Assembly: GCA_051453625.1 (NCBI GenBank)
Contig: JBOZIK010000001.1
Span: 225,440,146 to 225,504,145 of the forward strand
Length of the DNA stretch: 64,000 bases
Direction: 5' to 3'
DNA from: Welwitschia mirabilis
Lineage: Eukaryota > Gnetophyta > Gnetopsida > Welwitschiales
Positions 47,466-59,000 of this stretch are shown in pieces. The notes beneath the pieces were generated by a model, which made no database searches, was not told the DNA's origin, and was given only the letters and a program-made list of their open reading frames with translations. Every line of letters begins with the position of its first letter. Positions within the stretch are counted from its first letter, which is position 1. The translations under genes were made by a program, and so were the position numbers.

Positions 47466-48656
47466 TGATAACATGTAAAAATTGATATTTTGACCAAATA
47501 TATCAAATAAATTTAGATTAAAAGAACATATTAAATTAATATCTTCATCATAAAATTATGTCTTCTACCATTTTTGATATAATTTGTAAATTATGCATTT
47601 TCTCATGATGATTTCATGTATTATGCTACATTCTGAAGCATAGATCGAAAGTTGGACTATTTTAGAAAAAACATTAGTATTGCCATGCAAGTCAATAGTG
47701 CTACTAGTCCTTTGGAACAAAACATAATCAATGTTACATTTTAGAGTCATTTTGGAAAAGAATCAAATTACAATTATGAGCTAAGATAGTTATGATAATA
47801 AACTTAAATAAAATGCATGGCTATCAAATTGTGAAATTTTCATTTATAAAATCCTAAATGGAAAAACCCTAATTAAGAAACATGAATCCTAAATTTTCCT
47901 ATAAAAAAGGCCAAGCGCCTTAATTATCATAATATTTTGATAGTAAATTTATTATAGTCCTTAGAGAGTCAATCATCATCATGTCATTCTAAGCTCTTCC
48001 TTTGGGAGTGGGCTAGCTTTAAGACTAGCTTGATGAGTCTATGTTAGTTTAGTTTTATTTTTTAAATGTAATGCAATACCTATTCTTCCATAAAATCTAA
48101 GTAGATCTTCATCCTTAATTTTGAGTTATAATTAACATTGTACTTTTAATAATTGAAGAAAACTACTTATTATTAAGTATCTATATTTTCTAAATGTGTT
48201 TCTTTAGTTCACTTCTTGATTATAGTCATATTACTTTATGGCTCTTGAGCATTTATTTCCTACTTTTCATGCTTACATGAGGCTATGAGGGATCAAAGTA
48301 ACTGAGAGATTCATGACCACTCATCTAAAAAATGAGGTTATGTTATCATGATTTGAGTTAAAACAACTTAATAAAATTAATATTTATTCAAGAATTTATA
48401 GTATATTATTAAAGGAAATACTTTACTATTAGATGATCTAGAATAATCCTTTAAAGTTAGTTTTTCCTCCTACTTTTGCTATTGAAGTTCCTTCATCTCA
48501 ATCTTGATTTTAGTTTGTTTTAAATCCTTTGCAAGTTGAAGAAGATTGTATCATCACTATTTAGTTTTTTGTCCTAATTTATCCTTATGAAAAGAATGAC
48601 ACTAGAAATTTTCTACAATGTGAGTCTTTGTTAAATATTTATAAAACTAGGATGCA
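47466..48656 (+). repeat. 5' LTR of element Z
   Basis: It starts TGATAACATGTAAAAATTG at 47466 and aligns with 55424-56587. A TATA box lies at 47900-47906 (cctataaaaaaggcc). It ends near gatgCA at 48656, twelve bases before the primer site. Landmarks in both copies are acattttagagt-atttt, catcatcatgtc-ttctaagctc and ttttagtttgttttaaatc. Confidence 0.88.
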
Positions 48657-48667
48657 AATAGGTTTTT

Positions 48668-48682
48668 GCACCATTACTAGGA
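48668..48682 (+). promoter_or_regulatory. Primer-binding site of element Z, decayed
   Basis: tttttGCACCATTACTAGGA matches the Athila/Tat primer-site consensus TTTTTGGCGCCGTTGCCGGGGA except for one deleted G and about five transitions of C-to-T or G-to-A type, as CpG decay predicts. It follows the 5' LTR end directly. Confidence 0.7.
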
Positions 48683-49849
48683 ATAATGGCATGGTAGCTT
48701 CATGGAAGACACATGAAATCTTTCTTTCTTATAGTTTTAGTTTAGTTTTTAGTTTTCTTACACTTGTAGAAGTTGGTATTAGTTACTTCGAGGGTTACTT
48801 GAATTGGTCCCATTTTTTAAAGTCTTTCTTTTCATTCTTATACTTTCTAATGGAGGGTACTAGTCCATCTCTAGTAATACTTTAACTAGTTTAGTTTTTT
48901 CAGCCTTGTTAATTTTTTACTCTAAATTAAACATATTTAATATCAAATATTTATGGTTGTAGGTATAACATATTTTTTGCAAATTTGCAACATAAATAAG
49001 GATTAAAAAAATGTGAACTTAAAAATTAGTAAGAATTTTCCTTTTATTTTTCTTTTCATTCTACACTTTAAATTTTAATAGTTTGTTTTAGTTTTTCTAT
49101 GCATTTCTATTTTTCTATAAAAATTTTTTAAAAGAAAAAACATTTATGGCTTTTTTTTTGGAATTTATTTTCTAAAGTCATTACCATTTAAATTTCTTCT
49201 TTTATTTTCTAGACCTCATAACTTAAATCATTTTGTGTATCATTTATGATAAACATTATCTTTCCTAGATCCTAAAATACCAGAAACTAGAATCGTTGTC
49301 ATCATTCTTAATTGAATCTGCTAGATTTTCTATGATTTATAGTTTGCAACTTAGTCTAAAACCTTGGTTAAGCTTCTAAATTCCATTCTTCTCTTTGGAT
49401 TCCTATGAAACCTATTTGTTTTTGCATGTATTTGATATGTAATAATTTAGAGTAATTAATTGGAATACTATCTAATTCAACATGAACTCTAGTGCTAGTA
49501 ATAATAATAAAACAAAGACCTCATTGGAGAAATTAATACCATGAAAAGTCACATGGAGGACAATAACCTCAAAAACCTAATTAGAATGTTCAATCTACCT
49601 TTTAAAATCTTCATTACAATAATAATATATCCTTTTTGAATGAAGAGTCATTGGAAAAATTAGAAACCAATTTCCTAAGCTAGCAAGTATCTCAAAATCC
49701 AAACTAGTATGTATCACAAAATCACTCTACTTATCTTAATAACCCTTCCCTTAGGTAAATTTAATGCCTAAGAACTATGTCTTATATAATTCAATCCTTG
49801 ATAGTAGATAGGTTATATTTTAAAGCATCTACTATCTAGTAACTTCCTT

Positions 49850-50365
49850 TTATATAGCTTAAAATTATAAGACTCATACCTCCACTTAAAACAATTTGAA
49901 TGTATGTTATCGATCTCATCTTAATTTTCCAATAATGTAAATTCCCTTAAATTGATTCCTGTTTATTCTCTCTTAACCAAAAAGTAAAATCCTAGTTGTA
50001 CACCTTCAAATATCTCTCTATTAGAGTTTGGAATAACCTAAATAGATGCTTCATCTCAAAAAATTTACAAGTCATAAAACTAACGCCCTTAGATGAGAAA
50101 TTATGAATTATCAATAACAAGATCATAAAACATTCTTACAAATATTCAAAATATTTAATGATATATTATAATAATACCCCTAACACATATTTGAACTAAG
50201 TAGGATTGTTAGCTTTTTCTATGAAGGATTATCATCAAACAATAGGTAATTAGTTAAAATAACACAATTAGTTAAAATTATGAGTAGGGTTAGTTTCCTA
50301 AATTTTGCATTAGATAAGGTTTGGAACCATATTTAATCTATAGCTAAAAGCTCTAAAAATTAGGA
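49850..50365 (+). pseudogene. Gypsy gag core of element Z
   Basis: The plus strand reads THLKQFECMLSISS near 49878, then a broken middle part, then RIVSFFYEGLSSNNR near 50200 and FLNFALDKVWNHI near 50310. This matches H...FE..CS.........LRL.PFSL, W..VSYFYEGLTPR.RQFVE and FL.K.PDEAWDYLD of Athila/Tat gag. Frame changes and stops are frequent. Upstream sequence from 48690 to 49850 should hold the leader and gag start but is too degraded to mark. Confidence 0.75.
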
Positions 50366-51279
50366 AAAAACTTTTTGAACCATCTAGATCCTAACATTTT
50401 TTTATATCAATAAGTATTATTAGAGTACTAAATAAATTTAATATTAGTAACCACATAGAAAAACTTTCAAGAAGGGTAGGATCCCTTACCACTTCATTTA
50501 AATCCTCAACCTCTAAACTTAATATTTGATCTACCACATAGACTTTCATTAAATAACTTAGTGTTTTTTCAAGCCTCTTTTATAGAATATGGTTAATAAA
50601 TGTGTAAATGTCATAGGATACCATTACCAGAATCATAATAATGATCTTTACTTAAACTTGTATAACCTCAAGTAGTGGAACCATCCTAACTTTTTTTGGA
50701 AATAGGACAACATTGAAGCATGTCCTAGTTAATTAACAAACCCTTTTTCATCATCACTCCATTCATATCTTTCAAATAAATATCATTCAAATCATCATTC
50801 CTCATGAAACCACCAATTCACTTCATCAAACCCATTATCTTTAAGAAATTTATAGAATTACAAATGCAAACAAATCAAAAAATTTGCATAGAACCTCTAA
50901 CAAATTTAGTAAATTACCATCGTTATTCTCTCTTCTTTAAATCATAAAAATCCTAGAAAAATTCCAAGCATCCCATAACCAAATTCCCCAGGAGTTAAAA
51001 TTATTTAATGTTTAGAGCTTAATCATATTAAAAAAACCAAATCCATTCATTTAAAACATGCAAAATAGATAAACCAATAATTTGGATAAAATCAAATTAC
51101 CAAGGAATCAACATCCATGTTAAACACTAAGAAAGAAAAAATAGTAGAGGAATTATAAAAGCACGTCTATTTATTAAGAATTTCTACCACTTCTGCAACA
51201 ACTAAGGAAAGAGAATATTTCAAAAAAATAACTAAATATCTTAGATATTTTTAATAAAGTTAAAATTAACATGCTACTT

Positions 51280-51826
51280 TTAGAAGTCATTAAACAAGTA
51301 CCCTTTTATGAAATGTTTCTAAAGAACATATGCACAATCAAGAGAATGATGCATGTTAAAGAAAATAAAAAACTTCGTTCTAGCTCAATATACCAATAGA
51401 ATAATATAAAATCATATTTCTCCAAAGTATAAAGACTTAGTTTTTCAACAATATCTATTATAATTATAGACAAGCATCTTAGGAAAGTCCAATTGAATCT
51501 TGTAGCAAGCATAAATCTCTTATTCCATTTAGTTTACAAGTAATTTGGTTTAAATGATCTAAAACAAATAGAAATCCAATTTTCATTAGCTAATAACTCA
51601 TGAGAGACACCATTTGAAATAGTAGAAGATGTGATTATTTAAGTAGATAATTGCTATGTTCCAATAGACTTCATTGTATTAGAAATGAAATCAATAAAGC
51701 ATAATTCATTTTCCCCTATTTTAGATAGGAATTTTCTTATGATATAAAATGATCTTATTAATTCTAGGAATAGTCTAATTAAGATTTTTTTTAAGCAACA
51801 TAACAATGAAGTTGAATATTTTTAAT
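51280..51826 (+). pseudogene. Gag C-terminus and protease of element Z
   Basis: The plus strand reads PFYEMFLKNICTIKRMMHVK near 51305, the gag C-terminal block (YAKFLKDLCTVKRK in relatives). Protease follows: IIIIDKHLRKVQLNLVASIN near 51465, where catalytic D-L-G-A-S is N-L-V-A-S; FGLNDLKQIEIQFSLANNS near 51550; TPFEIVEDVII near 51610; DNCYVPIDFIVLEM near 51650; and SPILDRNFLMI near 51715, matching VILGRPFLAT. The order and spacing are those of Athila/Tat proteases. Confidence 0.92.
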
Positions 51827-52740
51827 ATTTTTAGATTACTAGGGAATACCAATTAGATTGATTTTGCTTCTGAAATTCATGATCTTATCTCTTACTCTAG
51901 TGAGAAAAATGTCTATTCCTCTCATGATCATTATAATGCTTTGGATTTACACTTTGATGAATTATTTTTAAAGCATGGAGATGCCTAAGGTTGGACTCCA
52001 TCTAATTTAAAAATGCTTAGATCCTATTATTTACACTTCATATGGCCTTTCAAAATTCTTACGCTTATGTGTAGAATCATCTCATGAAAATGTTATCTTT
52101 CCTATTCCTTCTTTAGAATACTATCAATTTGAGCTACATGACCACAAAATTTCAAAGTTTTCCTCTTTGCATATCATTGAAAAACCTCTTTATGATAACA
52201 TCTTACAATTCATAACAAACCAAATGGCATCTAAAGATTTTTTCTTCATATAAGACCTTAAATATTATCATTCATTCAAGACCTTCTACATACCCATTTC
52301 ATTTTCAAATAATTTTATTAAGCATATTAATCATCCACTCCTTCCATATATCAATGAGTTTATGAGAATTAATAATCCTAATTAATGGCCCTTAAGAAAT
52401 AAATCGTTAATAAGTGATTATTTCTCATTACAAGTTTTGGTATAATTTAAGAGCATTTATATTATTTAAAAAAACTGAATACTTATTTTGTGTTATTTTA
52501 TTAAAGATAAATTTCACTTAACATCTCCAATTTTGAAAAGTGGAATCTACATTCATATTGTATTATATTATTTTCAAGAATTTAATGGAAATAAGATATT
52601 TCTTATTTAGGCTAATGAGCCAATAATCCCTCTTATATGCGAAAAAAATAATGAATATGATAAGTAAAATCAAAAGAAAATGCAATATTTCTTATTCAAA
52701 AGCACATTTTCTCTTTTATTAGTTTATTATTTTTAGTTAA
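51827..52740 (+). pseudogene. Post-protease frame of element Z
   Basis: This protein-like frame follows protease: FASEIHDLISYSSEKNVYSS near 51870, HDHYNALDLHFDELFLKHGD near 51935, then after frame changes YQFELHDHKISKFSSLHIIE near 52130 and HINHPLLPYINEFMRINNP near 52330. In autonomous relatives this is the linker leading to RT, but no RT block follows here. I do not recognise a separate domain. A 100-N gap (52754-52853) with duplicated flanks (52649-52753, 52854-52957) lies just after. Confidence 0.55.
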
Positions 52741-52853
52741 TTACATCAGGTCTNNNNNNNNNNNNNNNNNNNNNNNNNNNNNNNNNNNNNNNNNNNNNNN
52801 NNNNNNNNNNNNNNNNNNNNNNNNNNNNNNNNNNNNNNNNNNNNNNNNNNNNN

Positions 52854-53950
52854 TAATGAATATGATAAGTAAAATCAAAAGAAAATGCAATATTTCTTAT
52901 TCAAAAACACATTTTCTCTTTGATTAGTTTATTACTTTTAGTTAATTGCATCAGGTCTATGAATGCTTGCTAGCAATGCATCTCTAATGATTCACGTATG
53001 GCGTGACCAACTGCATTAGGGTTATAGATGCTCATTGGTAATGTAGCACTAATTTCTTTAAGAGTAATATGATTAATTTTGTTTTAAAAAAAATTCTATA
53101 ACATTGAATGCTTAATATGATGAAAATGCTTAAACCAAGTGATATTTAAGATTGTAAAAGGTAAAAGTTAAAAGACAAGGTGGAAATTAGATATTTTCTT
53201 ATGCATACATTTTTTAACATTTGTATTTAAAATGTGCTTACTAAGTTTTGAATTTTTATAAGTTTATTTAATGAATACATTACTTGCATGGCATTTTGAT
53301 CCATTAAAATAAAAGAATAAAATTTAGAAAATTATTATAAAGAGATCAGTAACTAGGTTATTTATCTTGTGTATTCATAAGTTTTATGGTTGAATTTGAT
53401 TTTCCATTATGATGAATTTGTTTCACTCACTTACATCACCATTATTTTATCATCTCACTTTATGAGAAAACATCCCTAAAAATACAATTGTGTTTATTAT
53501 AAAATGAACCTTTGATTGATGCCTTAATTTATAACCAACTAATCCTGACCATTGATGAGTTTAGAAAATGATATGATCCTCATTCTTTCTTAATTTTATA
53601 AAAAAATAAACCTCCCTCACATTAATTTATTGTTTCCACTTGTAAAAACATCCTTCCATGCCATATTTTAGCTCTCAGTTAAGTCTTGTATGAACTCTTT
53701 ACAAATCACTAGTGCTATCTCTTACCTCCACCAACATCACTGTTATTTCTTCTTAGTCCACATATAGCCTTCTATCATAATATCCATAAAAATTTTGTAG
53801 TTCTTTATGTTATAGGGTAATAATATTTTAATCAAAAATTAGTTTATTTTTCATGATCTTTCTTATAATTTTCATTTCTAATCAATCTTTTAGCTCAACT
53901 ATTAAGTTGTTTCACTTTCTTTCTTCTCTTATCTATAATTCTCCTATTTA
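52854..53950 (+). other. Element Z spacer, no gene recognised
   Basis: This is where RT to integrase would be expected. About 1.1 kb carries no RT, RNase H or integrase motif in six frames. A less AT-rich patch at 52960-53050 contains two similar units around gctcattggtaatg and gcttgctagcaatg. Confidence 0.55.
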
Positions 53951-53954
53951 TTTT

Positions 53955-54960
53955 CTATTCCATTATTAATTTTTTAGGAAACATGAATGGTAGATAAGAA
54001 TCCTTCATTAAAGAAGGAATCTTTGCTTAATTTTTTAACATATACACTCCATCCTACTTGGGAAGGATAAAATATAGAGATTAGAACTACCTCTTAAAAG
54101 AGGCCAATGCATTCTATTACCCTAAATAGGTGTTGGAATTCTATAAAAATGTTTCATTCAATGATGAAGACACTTGGATAATCCATTCTTGTATACACTA
54201 CACTTCTTTTTCAATTTCTTACTTAATTTTGAGGTTGTTTTAGGAGTGGATTACTTTGATTATCTTCCTTATACCCTAGTTGAAACTTTAGAATATTGTT
54301 GATATGCTTTGTATGTAAATATGCATTCAAAAGAAAAGAATCTTATCTTGTAAATTCTTACATGAAACCAACTTTTGTTGTTTCATTTTGTTATTTGTAA
54401 TATTCTACTCAATTCTCCTATTATTGATGCCTATAGTAGTTACCTAGACCTTATTAGAATTATTCAAGAAAATAAACCTTTTGATATCGTCACATTTATA
54501 TTGAGGACTATTAAAAATCATGTAGGACATAAAAGTAAGTTTTAATTACCTTATCTTATCTTTGATATTATCCATAATAATAGGTATCAAACCTTGAATT
54601 GTGAGGGTGGGATAAGAGCCTACATTAAAATAACCAATTCTTGTAAAATAAACTAGGTTTAGAATTGTAAGGATACATATAAGATCCCAAGAAAATAACA
54701 TAAACAACATGAAAAATAGCATTTCCAAAAAAACAACATTATCCATCTCTCTTCACATCATTTCTCCTTATGTTACTCTCTATGTACTTTCAATAACTCA
54801 TTGTAAAGGTAAAACTCCTATTAGAGAGACTTCTCATCCTTCTTCTCCTTCTTCTTCTAATGATCCTTCATATTCTTCCTCATCATCTTTTAGTGAGATA
54901 TTTTTAAATAGATGTCAAGAAAACATAAGATTTGGATCAAAAAATTATGGGAAAAAATGA
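53955..54960 (+). pseudogene. Extra 3' ORF of element Z
   Basis: The plus strand carries a protein-like region before the 3' LTR. VLEFYKNVSFNDEDTWIIHS near 54135 resembles the FYAN....E...IRG motif at the start of the putative plant transposon protein domain found in some Athila/Tat elements. The tail from 54709 is an 83-codon frame whose end is Ser-rich (SHPSSPSSSNDPSYSSSSSF near 54830) and ends at 54957. Stops and frameshifts lie between. The family link is a weak match by eye; the Ser-rich tail is seen directly. Confidence 0.5.
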
Positions 54961-55199
54961 AAAAAAAATGTTAAACAACAAAATAACATCTCACGTAAAC
55001 AAAATAAAATTGATAAAAAATTAAAAATAATAGTTTCTCATAGATGATTATTTAGTTATAATTGCAATTTTCCTTATGTTCATGGTAGTTTAAATTTTTC
55101 ATTGTAGTGTTTTCTATTTTTTAGTTGTAATAAAAATACATACAATAAAGAGTCTTTCTTATATTAGTATGTTCTCAAAAATTGATTGAAATTGTATAT

Positions 55200-55260
55200 C
55201 CTTTTCAACTTTGAGGACAAAGTTCAATTTTTGTTAGGGAGTATCTCATCTACATTTTTC
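55200..55260 (+). promoter_or_regulatory. Pre-LTR conserved block of element Z
   Basis: aactttgaggacaaagttc followed by ttgttagggag matches the CTTGAGGACAAG...AAGGGGGGAG block that plant gypsy elements carry before the 3' LTR, with the polypurine tract reduced to ttagggag. It gives Z's orientation independently of gag. Confidence 0.6.
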
Positions 55261-55423
55261 AAATAATTTTTCTTATTTTAATGTCCTATTTTTAAATATA
55301 GATCAAAAATTTTTAAAACTATATCATTCTAACATACATGAATTTATCTTTATAATTTTTCTATGTTAAATCATTATTTATCACACTTTTTACTAAGAGT
55401 CCAACAAAAGTATAGTTAGAGGA

Positions 55424-56587
55424 TGTAATAACAAGTAAAAATTAACATTTAAACTAGGTATATTATACTATTTTAACATATAATAAGAAATTAAATTAAC
55501 TATTTTATCATAAAATTATATCTTCTATCATTTTTAGTATAATCTATGAAAGTATGAATTTATGCTACATCCTAAAGTACATGCTGAAAGTTGGAACTAT
55601 TTTAATGAAAAACATTAATGCTACTATCTAGATCCTAAGCATTGTCAATCCTTTAGGAAAAAATATCATCAATGTTGCATTTTAGAGTTATTTTCATTTT
55701 AGAGTTATTTTAGGAAAGCAATCAAATTATAGTTAATGAGGTCAGATAGTTATTACAATAAACTTCGATAAAATATGTATCCATAAAAGTGTCAAATTTT
55801 TACTTATAAAAACCTATAATAGGAAAAACATAGTTAAGAATTCCTAATCCTATTTTAAACTATAAAAATCATTAAAATTCCTCATTTGTAATAATCTTTA
55901 GATGGTAAAATCATCGTAATCCTTAGAGCATTGATCATCATCATGTCTTTCTAAGCTCCTCCTTTGAGAGTGATCTAAGTCTATCTTAATGAGTTTGTAT
56001 TAGTTTTGTTTTGTTTTTTTTTTTAATGTAATGCAATTCCTATTCTTTCATGAGATAGAAGTATATATTCATCCTTAATTTTGAGTTTTAATTAACATTA
56101 TATTTTTAATTCTTGAATAAGACTACATATTATCAAGTATCTATATTTTTTGAGTGAGTTTCTTTAGTTCACATTTTGGTTATAGTCACCTTATTTGATG
56201 GTTTTTGGGAATTTTTTATGAAGGACTAAAGTGACTAAGAGATTTAGTAATACTNNNNNNNNNNNNNNNNNNNNNNNNNNNNNNNNNNNNNNNNNNNNNN
56301 NNNNNNNNNNNNNNNNNNNNNNNNNNNNNNNNNNNNNNNNNNNNNNNNNNNNNNNNNNNNNNNNNNNNNNNNNNNNNNNNNNNNNNNNNNNNNNNNNNNN
56401 NNNNNNNNNNNNNNNNNNNGTTCATTGATGTCAATCTTGATTTTAGTTTGTTTTAAATCATTTACAAGTTATAGAAGTTTCTATTATCACCACTTAGTTT
56501 TCTATCTTGATTTATCCCTATGGAAAGAATGGCATCGGGACTTTACTACAATGTGAGTCTTAGTTAAATGTTTATAAAATAAGAACA
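55424..56587 (+). repeat. 3' LTR of element Z
   Basis: It aligns with 47466-48656. The start is TGTAATAACAAGTAAAAATT against TGATAACATGTAAAAATT. The TATA box lies at 55861-55867. A 17-base step near 55680-55710 is duplicated (attttagagttattttc). A 165-N gap covers 56255-56419. It ends near gaaCA at 56587, beyond which Y's linker frame begins. Confidence 0.85.
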
Positions 56588-56589
56588 TG

Positions 56590-57080
56590 AACACTGATTA
56601 TTTGGGGTTTAATAATTGATTTGGAATTCTCTTCAAGATAGATGTAATTCATTAAAACACTAGGATCCATGTCTTTAATATCTAAAAGAATCTAATCTAT
56701 GGCTTGCTTGTTCTTCTTCAATAGATCTAATAAGACATTCTCTTAATATCAAGACAAGAATGAACTAATAAACATTAGAAAGGGACACTTAATATTTTTA
56801 AGAAGCATTTTCAACTCAATAGAAGGTTTTTCATCTAAGTTTATGTTTAAATAATGCTCAAGAGGTAAAGGTAGAATATCATTTTAGGAGTGAAAATATG
56901 ATTCAAAATTAAAAGATTTACTTTCTAGTGTTTCAACATGTTCTAACACATCATTTCTTGGATATTGTTTCATAGAATTAACGACATTAAATTCAATAGT
57001 TATGCTTTTAAAGGATATTTTCATGAGACCATTCTTATAGTTAATTAAGTTACTTAAATTTTTAAAAAATGATGTACCCA
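56590..57080 (-). pseudogene. Protease end and RT linker of element Y
   Basis: A minus-strand frame at 57081-56884 reads GTSFFKNLSNLINYKNGLMK and SFKSITIEFNVVNSMKQYP, matching GRPFL......INCRNGLM.LSFGNM..E.NIFN..KQP, the end of Athila/Tat protease. Downstream KKNKQAIDWILLDIKDMDP-like and YIYLEENSKSIIKPQ (near 56640) match HKKAIGWT.ADIKGISPS..HRI.LEE..KP. It stops short of the RT fingers at Z's LTR; RT resumes at 47465. Confidence 0.9.
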
Positions 57081-57500
57081 AGATTATTGGAACAATGTGA
57101 TTGATTCTTCTCTTCTTCTCTAAAACTATAAAGTCTATAGAAAAGTATCAAATATTTACTTAAACTATGAAATACTCTACTACCCCTAAAGGTAATTTTA
57201 AAGAGTTATGTACTAGTCATAATTAAGTTTAGTACTCTTAATATCATCTAATCCATGTCCTTTGTAGATGTAATAAGGTAAAAGATTAAACTAGCTTCTA
57301 AATTTAACAAGACTTGCTTAATGTAGTTATCTCCAATAGTGATTACTATAGTTGGAAACTTTGGATCTTTGTACTTTAGAAAGATTTGGTTTTAAATGGT
57401 GGAACTAGTTTATTATGCTAAAAATATCTTCCTTTTCAGATCCTCTCTTAACCATGCATAATCCCTTAAGAAATTTGGCATAAAAAAGGACTTACATGAT
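57081..57500 (-). pseudogene. Gag C-terminus and protease of element Y
   Basis: The minus strand reads AKFLKGLCMVKRG near 57475, then YKDPKFPTIVITIGDNYIKQ near 57370 and VLLNLEASLIFYLI near 57310. This matches YAKFLKDLC..KR, KYKDPG.PTIS..IG and ALLDLGASVNLLPY. The catalytic Asp of DLGAS is Asn here. The order gag C-terminus to protease matches X and Z. Confidence 0.92.
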
Positions 57501-59000
57501 ATCATCTAAAAGAGAGATGTTAACATTAAGTTATTTTAAAATCTCAAGATCTTCTTATTTTCTCTTTGCTAGTTGGTCTTTTTTAAATTAGTGTGGGAAA
57601 GGAAAAGGTTCTTTATAGGATGGAACTTACATTTCTTATTCTTTCTCAACTTCTTTACTTTTACTAGGCTTTCTAGGTAGTTCATCCTTATGTGTTTGAT
57701 TTTTCTCTAAGTTCTAGTTGATTTTCTTTTTACTCTTTAAGTGTGTAGCTTTGTTTTATCAAATGTATGTCTTATCTAATCCATAAATCATCTTAAAACT
57801 ACTAAAATTACATTTAAAATACACAAGAAGAATATACTTCTCATATTGGTTGAGTGAGAAGAGGATGTGAGTGGTAGTTTAACTCAACTATTGGATGTTT
57901 TACTTATGTTTTTATAATGTTAAAGAAGTTTGTTGGTTGAACTATTATTAATTTTTATTTATTTGTTTTTGAGCTTTTACTAATATCTTAAAAACATATT
58001 TCAAAGATTATGGTGAAGAATCCTCATTGTTGGAAGATGAAGGATGATGATTAGAAGCTCAATGGTATTAAGTTCTAGATTATCTCATTGAGGCTTGATT
58101 GTGATTGTTTTATTTTCATAAAATATTGAAAAAAATTTCATTCAAGATTATAAGTATTAGAATAAGGATTATCTTTCTCTCAAAGTTTGCCATTGTTATT
58201 CTATAACATTTACTTACTTATTTACTAAATTTTAAAACATAGGGATAGATGGACATTCTAAGGTTTTATGAGCATCTACGTAGTAAATGAAATAACTAGG
58301 TTAAAAGATAATAGATTTAAAAAGGATTTCAAGTGCTTCAATCTTTCTAAAAGCCTCATCTAATCTATTATGACCTTAGTATTATTAGAAATCCTAAGGA
58401 TGCTAGTTTCATTAATAACATGATGTAATCTAGAAGGCTCATTTGACTTTTTTCAATTCTCTAAACTCTCTAAAATAAGTTCTAAAAAGTTTCATAGTTT
58501 ATCAATCTCTAAATCTGAAAACTTCTTTTACACATCATCTCAACAAGTTTTCAATGATTTGAAGAAAGGTCTTCTTAGAATAAACTAATGACTCTATCCT
58601 ACTTAAAACCATGTTGTGGATATTTGAAAAGTAAATCCTTAAATATCTCTAAGGTTTGGGAAAAACTTTATTATATTTCTTGTGGAAACCCATAATTTCT
58701 ATTTTATTTTGTAACTAGAGAAGAATTTCTTGATGAAGGATCCATTAATATCAGCCTAATAGAAACGAAAATTAGGTATAAGAGTGTATAACCAAGATTT
58801 AACTTTCTCCTTAAGAAAAAAGAAAAAGAAAATTAATCTAAAACTATCTACAATGTTTGGATTATGAGGAATTACGGAAATAACATATTCAAACGTTTTG
58901 ATATGTACATATAGATCTGTGAACTCTAAAGTATAAATATGTTACAAAGCTTAAATCATAACAAGTTTAAAATCTACTTTATTATCATTAAAAGGCTAAC
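57501..59000 (-). pseudogene. Gag of element Y
   Basis: On the minus strand the core is readable near 58500-58960: HIKTFEYVISVIPHNPNIVD, then LRRKLNLGYTLIPNF, then NGSFIKKFFSSYKIK near 58725, KYPQHGFK near 58635 and KLVEMMCKRSF near 58540. This matches FE..CS........RL.LFPFSLKDKAK.WL, FL.KFFP..KT, .CPHHG and QFVE.MCNGEF. The segment 57500-58450 is the variable C-terminal half with no block I can place. Confidence 0.82.

Larger units (their letters stand above)
47466..56587 (+). mobile_element. Gypsy element Z, gag-protease plus 3' ORF
   Basis: Z is a plus-strand element inserted against the strand of Y, in Y's pol. LTRs are 47466-48656 and 55424-56587. A primer site lies at 48668-48682, gag core at 49.85-50.36 kb, protease at 51.28-51.83 kb, a linker-like frame at 51.8-52.7 kb, and an extra ORF with a Ser-rich tail at 53.95-54.96 kb. 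RT, RNase H and integrase are absent from the internal 6.8 kb. Its LTR start and primer site are of the same type as Y's, so both are Athila/Tat-like, but the LTR bodies are different families. Z is probably non-autonomous. Confidence 0.8.
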
